Part shown: positions 15,995 to 24,481 of the stretch, in pieces
Layout: every line of letters starts with the position of its first letter
Numbering within the stretch: position 1 is the first letter of the stretch
Assembly (NCBI GenBank): GCA_030681645.1
Contig: JAUXRX010000058.1
Coordinates: forward strand, 1-56,631
From: Archangium sp.
Lineage (GTDB): Bacteria; Myxococcota; Myxococcia; Myxococcales; Myxococcaceae
Direction: 5' to 3'
Length of the DNA: 56,631 bases
The notes under the pieces: generated by a model
What the model saw: only the letters and a program-made list of their open reading frames with translations
The model's database searches: none
What the model was told of the DNA's origin: nothing
Program-made: the position numbers and the translations under genes

Positions 15995-18451
15995 TTATTT
16001 TTCCAACCCTGAGACGCCGTCCCAGCCTTCGGGCGGCGGGTGAAGCTCGAACTCCGTACACAGCGAAAGAAGCCGCCTGCTGGGGCCGTCACTCTCGTCC
16101 ACCTGCAGCGCCTCACCCAGCTTGATCTTCGCTTCCGCGAACCGGCGAGCGCGGTAGGCGAGCAGGGCCTGACCGTAAAGGTCAACCACTTTCATCTTGT
16201 CGTGGTGCAGCTCGCCTCGCATCGCCAGCAGCTCGTAGACGGTGGCCGCGTTCTTCTTACCGGCCACGCGCACCCGATCGAGCTCACGGGCCTCGACCTG
16301 GTCCTTCACCTTCTCGTACGTGCCCTGGCCCATCATGATCAGCGTGCCGTAGTTCTTGTTGGCGCCCTCGAGCCGCGCCGCCAGGTTCATCTCGTCCCCG
16401 ATGGCGGTGTAGTCGAGCAGCTGCGCCGAGCCGATGTTGCCCACCATCATGGTGCCGGTGTTGAGCCCCACGCGCGTGTACACGTCGGGCAGGCCCTCGC
16501 TGCGGAACTCCTCGCGCAGCTTGCCGATGGCCTTCTGCACCGCCAACGCGCCGCGGCAGGCGCGCAGGGCGTGGTCGTCGTGGGGCACGGGCGCGCCGAA
16601 GAGCGCCACCACCGCGTCGCCGATGTACTTGTCGATGCACGCGCCTTCGCCGGTGAGCTCGGGCGTCACCACCGAGAGGTAGCGGTTCAAGATGCGCATC
16701 AGCTGCTTCGGCTCGTCTTTGAGCTTCTCCGAGAAGGTGGAGAAGCCCTTGATGTCGGAGAAGAACGCGGTGACCTCGAGGTTCTCGCCCTCGAGGCTGG
16801 GCAGCTTCTTCTGCTCGACCATCATCTCGACCAGGTCGGCTTCCATGTAGTTCTGGAAGAGTTCCTTCATCCGGTCGCGTTCCTTGCGGGCGAACAGGCG
16901 TTCCCACGAGGTGGCGAGGATCGACGCGACGGTGCCGGCGAGCCCGGGCAGGGCCGAGAGCACGTGAATGCGGGTGGCGACGAGGAAGCTGCCGGTGATG
17001 GTGAAGAAGCCGACGTAGAGGAGCACCGGCCAGCCGATGTCGACGAAGGTGTTGCGCACCACCAGCACCAGGCCGACCGAGAAGAGCGCCACCAGGAACG
17101 AGAAGAGCACCGAGACCCAGAAGGGCGCCGCGATGATGAACTGATCGTGGAGCAGGTTGTCGAGCACGGCGGCCTGCTTCACCAGGCCCGGCGTCGACTG
17201 CTCGAGGGGGGTGGCCTTGGAGTCACCGGTGCCGACCGCCACGCCGCCGACGATCACGATCTTGTCCTTGAAGATGACGCCTTGCGGGTCTTTCGAGATG
17301 TCACCGCCGGCGCAGTCGACCTTCGATTGATCTTCCAGGGTGCAGTCGCGGTAGCGCCGCACCACGCCCACCAGGGGGATCATCTTGAAGCGGTCGCTCA
17401 GCCTGCCGCCGTAGTGAATCTCGGCGGTGCCGTCCTTGTTGATGCGCGCGGTGCGGCCGCCGATGGTGATCTTCCCCGGCTCGATGCGCACCTCCTTCGC
17501 CCCTTCCATGGCCGCCAGCGCCGCGACGGGCAGGGTGGGGTAGGTATTGACGCCGTCGGTGTAGGCGAAGGCGGTGCGGCGCAGCTTGCCGTCTTCGTCC
17601 TCTTCGCCCTCGACCGCGCCGAAGCCGTCGACCGATTCGAGCAGCATGGGCACCGCGGCCATGGGCCGCTTGGGGAAGACCTTGCCGGTGGGTTCGCCCC
17701 GCTCGTCGCGCTCGACCTCCTCGGGCAGCGCCGGCGCCTCGAGCCCGTCGAACACGATCGGGTACGAGTAGACCTTGCTGGCCCAGAGCAGGCGGTCTGA
17801 GGCGGCCTTCTTCGCGAGCGCGGCCTGTTCTTCGGGCGTGGGGTCTTCGGGGAACTCGCCCTCGGGCACCACCTTCTCAGGCGGAGGGGGAATGGGGCCG
17901 ACCGGGCGAATGGCCGACGCCTCGACCTTCGGGAGCGCGACCGTCGTGGCCGAGGTGTTGAAGCCGAAGACCACCGGCATCTTCGTGGCGGCGAGGGCCT
18001 CGGCCAGCGCGCGATCGCCGGTGCCGTCGGACGGCTCGTTGAAGACCATGTCGAAGACCACGCCCTTCGCGCCGGCCTTGCCCAGGTAGGTGATCAGGTC
18101 AGCCCAGATGACGCGGTCGTAGGGGAGGCTCGAGCGGTAGACGGTGTTGAGGCGCGTGCTCTCGGCGATGTCGGTCATCGTCGCGTCGTCGAGGGCGACG
18201 ATGATCAGGTCTTCCGACCTGACCAGCTTCCCCAGGCCGAACTTCTCCTGCACGAACTTGAGCGCGGTGCGCTTGGGGAGGGTGAAGGCCTTGAGGCCGT
18301 CGTCGTAGGCCCCGCGCTCGTCGTCGGAGATCTCCATCACGTCGAACTCCCACCAGAAGGTGGCGAAGCCCGTGGCGATGGCCGACAGCAACAGCATGAC
18401 GAGCCAGATCCGGCTCAGGCGCAGACGGATCAGCTCGAGCGCGCGTTTCAT
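15995..18451 (-). CDS. CHASE2-domain class III adenylate cyclase
   Basis: An 818-residue membrane protein. TM1 (about residues 13-33) leads into a large extracytoplasmic CHASE2 sensor (to about 435), then several TM helices (about 440-530), then the cyclase domain from 560. Catalytic residues are present: metal Asp566 (FSDIKGF) and Asp612 (GDAVVALFG), base-selecting Lys608 and Asp680, and transition-state Asn689 and Arg693 (MNLAARLEG). The Lys/Asp pair indicates ATP, so the product should be cAMP. A C-terminal helical tail of ~75 residues looks TPR-like. It heads the operon with the SH3 and M48 genes, linking an external signal to envelope proteolysis genes by position. Confidence 0.9.
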   Translation of the reverse strand: MKRALELIRLRLSRIWLVMLLLSAIATGFATFWWEFDVMEISDDERGAYDDGLKAFTLPKRTALKFVQEKFGLGKLVRSEDLIIVALDDATMTDIAESTRLNTVYRSSLPYDRVIWADLITYLGKAGAKGVVFDMVFNEPSDGTGDRALAEALAATKMPVVFGFNTSATTVALPKVEASAIRPVGPIPPPPEKVVPEGEFPEDPTPEEQAALAKKAASDRLLWASKVYSYPIVFDGLEAPALPEEVERDERGEPTGKVFPKRPMAAVPMLLESVDGFGAVEGEEDEDGKLRRTAFAYTDGVNTYPTLPVAALAAMEGAKEVRIEPGKITIGGRTARINKDGTAEIHYGGRLSDRFKMIPLVGVVRRYRDCTLEDQSKVDCAGGDISKDPQGVIFKDKIVIVGGVAVGTGDSKATPLEQSTPGLVKQAAVLDNLLHDQFIIAAPFWVSVLFSFLVALFSVGLVLVVRNTFVDIGWPVLLYVGFFTITGSFLVATRIHVLSALPGLAGTVASILATSWERLFARKERDRMKELFQNYMEADLVEMMVEQKKLPSLEGENLEVTAFFSDIKGFSTFSEKLKDEPKQLMRILNRYLSVVTPELTGEGACIDKYIGDAVVALFGAPVPHDDHALRACRGALAVQKAIGKLREEFRSEGLPDVYTRVGLNTGTMMVGNIGSAQLLDYTAIGDEMNLAARLEGANKNYGTLIMMGQGTYEKVKDQVEARELDRVRVAGKKNAATVYELLAMRGELHHDKMKVVDLYGQALLAYRARRFAEAKIKLGEALQVDESDGPSRRLLSLCTEFELHPPPEGWDGVSGLEK

Positions 18452-18506
18452 GGGCGCAGACCATATGCGGCGCGACCCCGGGCTGAAGGAGAAACTGAAA
18501 ACCAGC

Positions 18507-19082
18507 CTACGGCAGGGCGAGGGTGAGCCCGCCCCCGAGGGGATTCAGGGGAGGGCGCAACTCGAGCAGCCCGTGGTTGTACGTGCCGATGGCGCTGAAG
18601 AACTTCGTCTGCGCCGAGAGCGCGAAGGGCAGCGCCACCAGCGAGAGCACCAGCCCGACGCCCGAGCCGATGAGGCTGGCCACCAGCAGCGGGAGAATGA
18701 GCGTGCGCACCAGCGTGGCCACCACCGTGGCCGCCAGCGCCGCGCTCACCACCGAGAGCCCGACGATCTGCAGCCGGCTGGCGAGCACGAAGTCGTCGTG
18801 CGCCACCCGCGCCAGCGAGAGCGCCTCGGGCACCAGGGTGAAGGCCGTCTCGAAGTCGTCATCTTGAATGCGGAACACGCGCTCGCGCTGGCGCACCTCC
18901 ATGCCCGAGCCCGACGCGCCCACGGCCAGCAGGTGGCGATCGACGAACTGCGCGAAGAGCTTCACCTCGACCGGCTCCGAGCCCGGGCTCACCGCCTCGG
19001 GAACCCCTGCGCTGGGCAGCGGCGAAGGCGGGGTGGACAGGGGCGCCTGCGAGAGGCACCACGCGAGGAGGAGCGGCGTCAT
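18507..19082 (-). CDS. Small membrane protein of unknown function
   Basis: A 191-residue protein with a probable signal peptide (LLLAWCLSQA), a Pro/Ser-rich stretch, a soluble beta-rich segment (about 38-100) and two hydrophobic helices (about 105-160) joined by a short turn. GAGAGGG precedes the ATG by about 8 bases. It starts 10 bp after the cysteine synthase stop codon. No recognised domain. Confidence 0.6.
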   Translation of the reverse strand: MTPLLLAWCLSQAPLSTPPSPLPSAGVPEAVSPGSEPVEVKLFAQFVDRHLLAVGASGSGMEVRQRERVFRIQDDDFETAFTLVPEALSLARVAHDDFVLASRLQIVGLSVVSAALAATVVATLVRTLILPLLVASLIGSGVGLVLSLVALPFALSAQTKFFSAIGTYNHGLLELRPPLNPLGGGLTLALP

Positions 19083-19092
19083 GGGTTCCCTC

Positions 19093-20079
19093 TCAAGGCA
19101 GCGGGCGGACGACGAGTGACTTGCTGGCGAGGAACTCGGGGTTGAAGACCTTCGAGGTGTAGCGGCTGCCGTGATCGCACAGGAAGGTGGCGATGCGCAG
19201 ACCCTGGTTCGGCCGCGCCTTCGCGATCTCGTAGGCCGCGCGCACGTTGAGCGCCGCCGAGGTGCCCACCACCAGCGCGTCTTCGCGGGCCAGGTGGTAG
19301 AGCATCTCGATCATCTCCTGGTCGCTCACGCGCATGGCCGAGTCGATGCGGGCGCGCTTGAAGTTCGCGGTCAGGCGCATGATGCCGATGCCCTCGGTGA
19401 TCGACCCGCCGGTGGTCTCGAGCTTCCCTTCGCGCACGTGGCAGTACAGGCCCGAGCCGAAGGGGTCGACCAACACCACCTCGAGCTTCGGGTTCTTCTC
19501 CTTCAGCGCGCTCGACACCCCGCCCAGCGTGCCGCCGGTGCCGCAGGACGCGACCAGCACGTCGAGCTTTCCTTCGCACTGCTCCCAGAGCTCCTGGGCC
19601 GTGGTCTGCGCGTGGAACTCGCCGTTGGCCGGGTTCTCGAACTGGTTGGCCCAGAACCAGCCGTGCTCTTCCGAGAGCCGCCGCGCCTGGTGGAAGAAGT
19701 GGTTCTCGTTGGCGAAGGGCACCACGGGCACCTTGCGCACCTCGGCGCCCATCGCCTCGAGCAGGTCGTATTTTTCGCGGGTCTGGTTGTCGGGCATGGT
19801 GACCACCACGCGGTAGCCGCGCTCGCGCCCGAGCAGCGCCAGGCCGATGCCGGTGTTGCCGGCGGTGCCCTCGACGATGGTGGCGCCGGGCTCGAGCACG
19901 CCGCGCCGTTCGGCGTCGCCGATCATTCCCTTCGCCGCGCGGTCCTTGATGCTGCCGCCGGGGTTCATGAACTCGGCCTTGCCGAGGATCTCGTTGCCGG
20001 TGCGCTTGCACAGCGTGCCGATGCGCAGGAGCGGGGTGTTGCCGACGGAGTCCCACAGGGTGCTGATGCGTGCGTTCAT
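19093..20079 (-). CDS. PLP-dependent cysteine synthase family protein
   Basis: A 328-residue fold-type II PLP enzyme. The PLP lysine is K45 in GGSIKDRAAK, the substrate loop is GTAGNTG (71-77, where classical CysK has TSGNTG), and the phosphate-binding loop is CGTGGTLGG near 180. The family makes cysteine from O-acetylserine (or a phosphorylated or cystathionine analogue) and sulfide. The Gly-Thr-Ala loop places it in a branch often annotated as cysteine synthase A. It starts one base after the HAD gene, so the two are coupled. Confidence 0.85.
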   Translation of the reverse strand: MNARISTLWDSVGNTPLLRIGTLCKRTGNEILGKAEFMNPGGSIKDRAAKGMIGDAERRGVLEPGATIVEGTAGNTGIGLALLGRERGYRVVVTMPDNQTREKYDLLEAMGAEVRKVPVVPFANENHFFHQARRLSEEHGWFWANQFENPANGEFHAQTTAQELWEQCEGKLDVLVASCGTGGTLGGVSSALKEKNPKLEVVLVDPFGSGLYCHVREGKLETTGGSITEGIGIMRLTANFKRARIDSAMRVSDQEMIEMLYHLAREDALVVGTSAALNVRAAYEIAKARPNQGLRIATFLCDHGSRYTSKVFNPEFLASKSLVVRPLP

Positions 20080-20080
20080 G

Positions 20081-20686
20081 TCACTTCGCCTTGAAGCCGA
20101 GCTTCGCGAGGTCTTCCTGGAACTGCTCGACGGTGGTGAACACCCGGCCGTGCACGCCGACCTGGGTGGCGGCGATGGCGTAGCTCTTCACGTCGTCGAA
20201 GAACGCGGTCTTCCACGGCGCGGTGCCGGCGGCGGCGAGGGCCTTCTCGTAGATGGCCTTCTCGGGCTTCATCAGCCCGACGTCGCACGAGAAGACGAGC
20301 GCGTCGAACTGCTCGAGCACCGGCAGCTTCGGGCGCACGTACGCGATGTGTTGGTCGTGCGTGTTCGAGAGCAGCACCAGCTTGAGCTGGCCCACCAGGA
20401 ACTGCACCATCGAGACCATCGGCTCGTTGATGGTGAAGTGGCAGTTCCACAGCTCGAACCAGTCCTTCGGGCCGATGTCCCTGCCCAGGCGCTGCACCAG
20501 CTCGACCCGCAGCGAGTCGCCGGGCAGCTGGCCGCGGTTGACGCGCTCCCACAGCCCCCCGTCGAGCCGTTCCTTCATCGCCTCGGGGGTGGTGCCGAAG
20601 GTGCGCGCCATCTCGGCGAAGAGCTTCACGTTGTCGTGAAAGGCGAGGACGTTGCCGAGGTCCAGGATGAGGGCGTCGATGGACAT
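20081..20686 (-). CDS. HAD-superfamily hydrolase (HAD-IA type)
   Basis: A 201-residue protein with the four HAD motifs: I, LILDLGNVLAFHD with nucleophile D9; II, LLSNTHD near 110; III, Lys in LMKPEKAIYEKAL; IV, FFDDVKS near 161. The second motif-I position is Gly rather than Asp (D-L-G-N-V), as in the YihX-like group of small-molecule phosphatases. The usual acid/base Asp is therefore absent, which may lower or alter activity. It is directly upstream of the cysteine synthase gene. Confidence 0.8.
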   Translation of the reverse strand: MSIDALILDLGNVLAFHDNVKLFAEMARTFGTTPEAMKERLDGGLWERVNRGQLPGDSLRVELVQRLGRDIGPKDWFELWNCHFTINEPMVSMVQFLVGQLKLVLLSNTHDQHIAYVRPKLPVLEQFDALVFSCDVGLMKPEKAIYEKALAAAGTAPWKTAFFDDVKSYAIAATQVGVHGRVFTTVEQFQEDLAKLGFKAK

Positions 20687-20698
20687 GAAGGCGGCAAC

Positions 20699-21568
20699 CT
20701 AACTCTCAATGCGAGGGCTTGCCGATCTGAGCGCGCCCGGCCTTCGGGAACGCCACCGGCGCGCCAGCAGCAGCGCCAGCACCGCGAGCGCCGCGCCGGG
20801 CATCGTGGCGCAGCCGGCGGCCTTGCCCAGCTCACCGTCGAAGGCTTCCTGGCACCCGCGGGCGGCCTTGCCCGCCGGGTACACGTTGCAGATGAACCTC
20901 GTCGAGTCGGCGTCGAGCACGCGCTTGCTCAGCTCTCCGGGCACCGCGCGCAGCGCCATGGTGGAGGCCGGGTCGGGGCTGTGGGTCAGGCCGAGCAGAT
21001 GGCCCGCCTCGTGGGTCATGGTGTTCTGAATGTCGCTCGCGACGCAGGTGAGGTTGAAGTTGGGCGCGACGCACACCGGGCTGTCGACCGTGGTGAGGAG
21101 AAAACCGGGCGTATTGAACTCGACGTCGGAGTCGGAGATGCGCCCGGTGGCGTGGTCGTAGAACGTGCTGGTGATGGCGAGCGCGCCGTTCGCGTGCTCC
21201 CAGCAGTCGCGCTGGTTGCCGCACGTGGCCGGTGACGAGCACGCGGGCATCACGTCGTTGCAGTCGACCAGGCGAAAGAGCACCACGTTGCGGCCGTCTT
21301 CGGCCACCACCCGGCTCGGGGTGCGCGGAAGCTCGTCGAAGCGGATGCTGCCGCACGCCTCCATCGGCGCGCCCCAGGTGGCGAGCGCCGCGCTGACCGC
21401 CGCGAACTCGGTGCCCATCGTCTCCGGGTTGCCCGGGGTGCTCTGTTCCACCGCGATCACGCTGTTTTCCTGCCACCACAGGCACGGCGAGCTCGGGTCG
21501 TCGCGGTCGACGTGGCTGCGCACGTATTGGGTGAGCACGAGGGCGACCACGACCTGGGCAGAGAGCAT
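20699..21568 (-). CDS. Matrixin-like zinc metalloprotease with MYXO-CTERM-like tail
   Basis: A 289-residue protein. The N-terminal ~18 residues are a signal peptide. The metzincin zinc motif is MTHEAGHLLGLTH (H186, E187, H190, H196) with a Met-turn at PASTM (near 204). Several Cys pairs suggest disulfides. The C terminus has Gly-Cys, a hydrophobic helix and basic residues (ARRWRSRR), a MYXO-CTERM-like sorting tail, but followed by about 14 further residues where such tails normally end. It is probably a cell-surface or secreted endopeptidase. The next gene downstream (HAD) starts 12 bp after its stop. Confidence 0.82.
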   Translation of the reverse strand: MLSAQVVVALVLTQYVRSHVDRDDPSSPCLWWQENSVIAVEQSTPGNPETMGTEFAAVSAALATWGAPMEACGSIRFDELPRTPSRVVAEDGRNVVLFRLVDCNDVMPACSSPATCGNQRDCWEHANGALAITSTFYDHATGRISDSDVEFNTPGFLLTTVDSPVCVAPNFNLTCVASDIQNTMTHEAGHLLGLTHSPDPASTMALRAVPGELSKRVLDADSTRFICNVYPAGKAARGCQEAFDGELGKAAGCATMPGAALAVLALLLARRWRSRRPGALRSASPRIES

Positions 21569-21619
21569 TGCGCCCGCAGTGGTAGCACGAGGTCAGCCCT
21601 GCGCGCGCCACCGGGGCGC

Positions 21620-22234
21620 TCAGCGGCCGAAGCGCCTGGACTGGCCCAGCACGATGCCACCCTTCGCGCCCCGCGAGCGCTTCTTCGCGGGCCCGGGGCC
21701 GATCGGGTCGGGACAGACGTCGTGGAGGCGGCAGGCGCGGCACTCGGCGCCGCTCCACACCGCCTCGAACAACGCCGAGACGCGATCGATGGTGTCGAAG
21801 TCTTCGGTGACGAAGCCCAGCTCGAAGTTGCGGCCGTTGGCGTGCTTGGCCCCCAGGCCCGCCCCGGTGAGGTTGGCGCTGCCCAGGTAGAGCCAGGCGC
21901 CGTCGATGAGCACGGCCTTGAAGTGCACGCGCGGGCAGATCTTGAGGCCCATGCCGCCGCTGGTGAGCCGCTCGTGCTTGTCGAACGCCTCGCGGAAGGG
22001 GCGGCTGGGCAGCTCGGCGTGGAGCAGCTTCACCACCACCCCGCGCTTGCTGAGCTGCGCGAAGAGATCGGCGATGGGCCGGAACTGGCCGGTCTTCAGC
22101 TCGACCAGCATCGCCTTCACGTTCGCGGTGGCGACGAGCACCGACTCGCGCGCCTGCGTCATCTTCTCGAGCACCACCCGGCGGTAGAGCGCTTCGCCCG
22201 AGAGCAGCTCCGCGTCCATGGGGTGTGAGGGCAT
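21620..22234 (-). CDS. Phospholipase D-like protein with one HKD motif
   Basis: A 204-residue protein starting at ATG 22234, with GAGAAGG about nine bases upstream; a GTG at 22261 in the same frame is also possible. The HKD motif is HFKAVLIDGAWLYLGSANLT (H104, K106, D111, S119, N121). A single motif means it must dimerise to form an active site, as in Nuc-type nucleases. The C-terminal region has CRACRLHDVC, a Cys-rich knuckle, and a basic tail (KKRSRG), which could favour nucleic acid. No signal peptide is seen. Confidence 0.8.
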   Translation of the reverse strand: MPSHPMDAELLSGEALYRRVVLEKMTQARESVLVATANVKAMLVELKTGQFRPIADLFAQLSKRGVVVKLLHAELPSRPFREAFDKHERLTSGGMGLKICPRVHFKAVLIDGAWLYLGSANLTGAGLGAKHANGRNFELGFVTEDFDTIDRVSALFEAVWSGAECRACRLHDVCPDPIGPGPAKKRSRGAKGGIVLGQSRRFGR

Positions 22235-22300
22235 TGACCCGGCCTTCTCACGTTCGGCCACAGCGGTGTCAACGAGCGTGACGTCCGTTCAGGGAGGAGG

Positions 22301-22316
22301 TGCGCGTGCACGCGCA
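22301..22316. promoter_or_regulatory. 16-bp perfect palindrome in a divergent intergenic region
   Basis: TGCGCGTGCACGCGCA is a perfect palindrome lying between the divergent PLD-like gene and the plus-strand lipoprotein gene, just after GGGAGGAGG (22292-22300). It could be an operator, but in GC-rich DNA such a GC-only palindrome may arise by chance. Confidence 0.3.
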
Positions 22317-22376
22317 GAGTGAAGCAAGTCAGTACAGGTCACCTGCCACAACGATCCGGAACTCCGCCCGTTTCGG

Positions 22377-22393
22377 TTGGCACAGCGGGTGCT
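22377..22393 (+). promoter_or_regulatory. Possible sigma-54 promoter
   Basis: TTGGCAC (22377-22383), five bases, then GTGCT (22389-22393) fits the -24/-12 pattern with the essential GG and GC correctly spaced. The expected start point, near 22404, falls on the ATG at 22406, which would make the transcript leaderless. No activator site was identified. Confidence 0.35.
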
Positions 22394-22405
22394 CGAGCGC
22401 CGCTC

Positions 22406-22972
22406 ATGATTCGCACGATTTTTCTGGTCGCTTCGCCCCGGCGCATCTTCCGCTGCGCTCCAGCTGCGCTCGCCCAGCGTTCCGCTGGACCGGCTGCGCT
22501 CGTTTCAGCAATGGCAGTGGTGGTGATGGTGAGCGCCTGTGGCCGCGATGCGGTCGAGCAGGCGAAGCAGGCCCCGCAGGCGATCGATCTCTCGGCCGAC
22601 GCCCGCAAGGAAGCGGTGATCGAGGCCGCCACGCAGCACTTCAACCAGACCGTTCGCGACACCTTCCTCGTTCGGCAGCGCATGACCGTGCGTGGCCTGG
22701 CCCGCAGCGCCACCCGGGCGACGAAGCCCGCGGCCTCGCTGCACGCGGCCCGCTTCGATCCGGCCGCCCGCTCGTCGGCGAAGCTCGAGCTCATCGACGG
22801 CAAGGTCGTCTACACCGCCGTCGCCTCGAGCGACGACCAGGCCGCGGCGGTCATCTCGGACGGCGCGGAGCGCTGGGCCATCTCGTACGAGGTCGCAGCG
22901 CAGCTCACGCCCGACGGCGAGCTGAAGGACTTCGAGATTCGCCGGCTCGGTGAGGCGACGCGCGTCGACTGA
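22406..22972 (+). CDS. Lipoprotein whose signal peptide carries a 77-bp repeat
   Basis: A 188-residue reading from ATG 22406. Residues 1-7 (MIRTIFL) and 34-45 (VSAMAVVVMVSAC) together would make a normal lipoprotein signal, with the lipobox Cys at 45. Between them, residues ~8-33, including SPRRIFRC, are encoded by a repeat also found at 43197. The start is uncertain: ATG 22511 would leave only nine residues before the Cys, and a GTG at 22319 is also in frame. The mature domain (about 140 residues) has no recognised motif. Export may be impaired by the charged insert. Confidence 0.6.
   Translation: MIRTIFLVASPRRIFRCAPAALAQRSAGPAALVSAMAVVVMVSACGRDAVEQAKQAPQAIDLSADARKEAVIEAATQHFNQTVRDTFLVRQRMTVRGLARSATRATKPAASLHAARFDPAARSSAKLELIDGKVVYTAVASSDDQAAAVISDGAERWAISYEVAAQLTPDGELKDFEIRRLGEATRVD
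22426..22502 (+). repeat. 77-bp interspersed repeat, copy A
   Basis: This copy matches 43197-43273 at 71 of 77 positions, same strand. It contains the hairpin CCAGCG TTC CGCTGG (22474-22488). It lies inside the 5' end of a lipoprotein gene, in frame. Confidence 0.9.
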
Positions 22973-22995
22973 GGTTCGAGCGTAGACTGCTGCTG

Positions 22996-24423
22996 ATGCG
23001 ACCGCCGCTCGTGCTCCTGGCCGGACTGCTCGGCTGTGCGCCGCCCCCGGGGGGCGCGCCGCCGCCGCCTCCACCACCGGTGAAGGACGCAGGGTCGGTC
23101 TTCGTCGAGCCCTGCCTGCGCGTCTTCCCCGAGGACCTCGACTTTGGCGAGGTGGAGAACTCCCTGGGCGCGGTCAGGCAGGTGCAGGTGACCAACACCA
23201 GCACCTTCCTGCGCACGTTGAGGGCGGTGCGACCGCCGCGAGGGTTCGTGCTCTCCCCACCCATCGACGACCTCGGCCTGCAGATCGCGGCAGGCGCGAG
23301 CCACCGGTTCGAGGTGCAGTTCTTCCCCACCGATGCGCTGCTGCACCTGGGGTCTCTCGAGCTGAACGCGGGCCTCGACTGCGCCGCGAGGCTTCCGCTC
23401 AGTGGCCTGGGCAGCGGCGAGGTGCTCACCGTGCCGGCGTCGCTCGACTTCGGCTTCGTGCCGCCAGGCACCACGAAGACGCTCGAGCTCCAGCTGGTCA
23501 ACACGCGCCGCGTGCCGGTGCAGGTGAGGAACCTCCGCCTCGACAGCTCGATGATCCAGGCCTTCGGCGGCTCACTCCCCTCGCAGCTCGACCTGCCCGC
23601 GCTGAGCACGACCTCTCTCATGGTGACCGCCAGTCCCGTCACCGATGAGACCTTCTTCGGCGACCTGCTGGCGGTCACGGCGCCCTTCGGGGCGCTCCGC
23701 ACCCCGCTCAGGGTCGTCGGTGGCGCGCCGGTGGCCGCGCTGTCGGCGACCCACCTCGAGGTGCGGCACGTTCGCTTCGATCCCGGCTCCGCGTCGTTCG
23801 CGCAGCGGGTCGTCACCCTGCGCAACGTGAGCACCTCGGGCCGCTCGGACGAGGCGCAGCTCAGGCTCGTGCCGCCCTTCGTCACGGTGGAAGCACCGGA
23901 CGGAGGTCCGGTCGACGAGCTGAGCATCTCCCCCGGCGCCGGCGCGGTGATGGGCCTGCCCCTCGGCGCTGCGACCGAGGTGCTCGTGCACTTCACGCCC
24001 ACCGGCGTGGGCTCACGCAGCTACCGGATCACCCTGTTCACCAACGCCCCCGTCGCCCCCGAGCTGGGGCTCACCTTCGACGCCGAGGTCGAGTCGTTGC
24101 CGCCCTGCAACGGCCTGAGCATCACCCCTGCGGTGGTGCTGGCGCTCACGCCCACGCCCGATGGCAAGTCCGCGGGCAGCGTCACCTTCGAGAACTCCGG
24201 GACCTCGAGGTGCGTCGTCGACGATCTCCGGCTGGAGCAGGGCACCCCCGCCACCTTCAGCATCACCGGCGGCGTGCAGCAGCTCGTCGTCGAGCCGGGC
24301 ACGATCTCGACGATCTCCGTGGTGGGGCCGCGCGCCCTGCTCGACAGCCTGGGGGTGCTCGGCTTTCACGCCCTCAACCCGGGCAGCGCGCGGCAGTTCA
24401 TCTCGGTCAGCGCGCCGCCCTGA
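22996..24423 (+). CDS. Lipoprotein with tandem Ig-like (ASH/HYDIN-type) domains
   Basis: A 475-residue protein with lipobox LLGC (C14), then a Pro-rich linker (about 15-30). The rest is a series of ~110-residue beta-sandwich units. Each begins with a phrase such as LDFGEVENSLGAVRQVQVTN or LDFGFVPPGTTKTLELQLVN, the pattern of ASPM/SPD-2/Hydin-like and choice-of-anchor-D repeats. These domains are structural or adhesive. In Myxococcota many such lipoproteins sit on the outer membrane. No catalytic residues are seen. Confidence 0.78.
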   Translation: MRPPLVLLAGLLGCAPPPGGAPPPPPPPVKDAGSVFVEPCLRVFPEDLDFGEVENSLGAVRQVQVTNTSTFLRTLRAVRPPRGFVLSPPIDDLGLQIAAGASHRFEVQFFPTDALLHLGSLELNAGLDCAARLPLSGLGSGEVLTVPASLDFGFVPPGTTKTLELQLVNTRRVPVQVRNLRLDSSMIQAFGGSLPSQLDLPALSTTSLMVTASPVTDETFFGDLLAVTAPFGALRTPLRVVGGAPVAALSATHLEVRHVRFDPGSASFAQRVVTLRNVSTSGRSDEAQLRLVPPFVTVEAPDGGPVDELSISPGAGAVMGLPLGAATEVLVHFTPTGVGSRSYRITLFTNAPVAPELGLTFDAEVESLPPCNGLSITPAVVLALTPTPDGKSAGSVTFENSGTSRCVVDDLRLEQGTPATFSITGGVQQLVVEPGTISTISVVGPRALLDSLGVLGFHALNPGSARQFISVSAPP

Positions 24424-24481
24424 CGCCTTCCATTACTTGATGTCGCTGCGCCCGTAACGGGGCACCATGAAGAAGGACCCC

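Noticed and set aside
16040..17800. A 586-codon plus-strand frame opposite the adenylate cyclase
   Set aside because: Antisense shadow; the cyclase catalytic residues on the minus strand settle the coding strand.
22300..22953. Alternative frame with a good Shine-Dalgarno sequence before GTG 22306
   Set aside because: Downstream it is Arg/Gly/Ala-rich with no fold. The other frame gives a lipobox and a normal mature domain.
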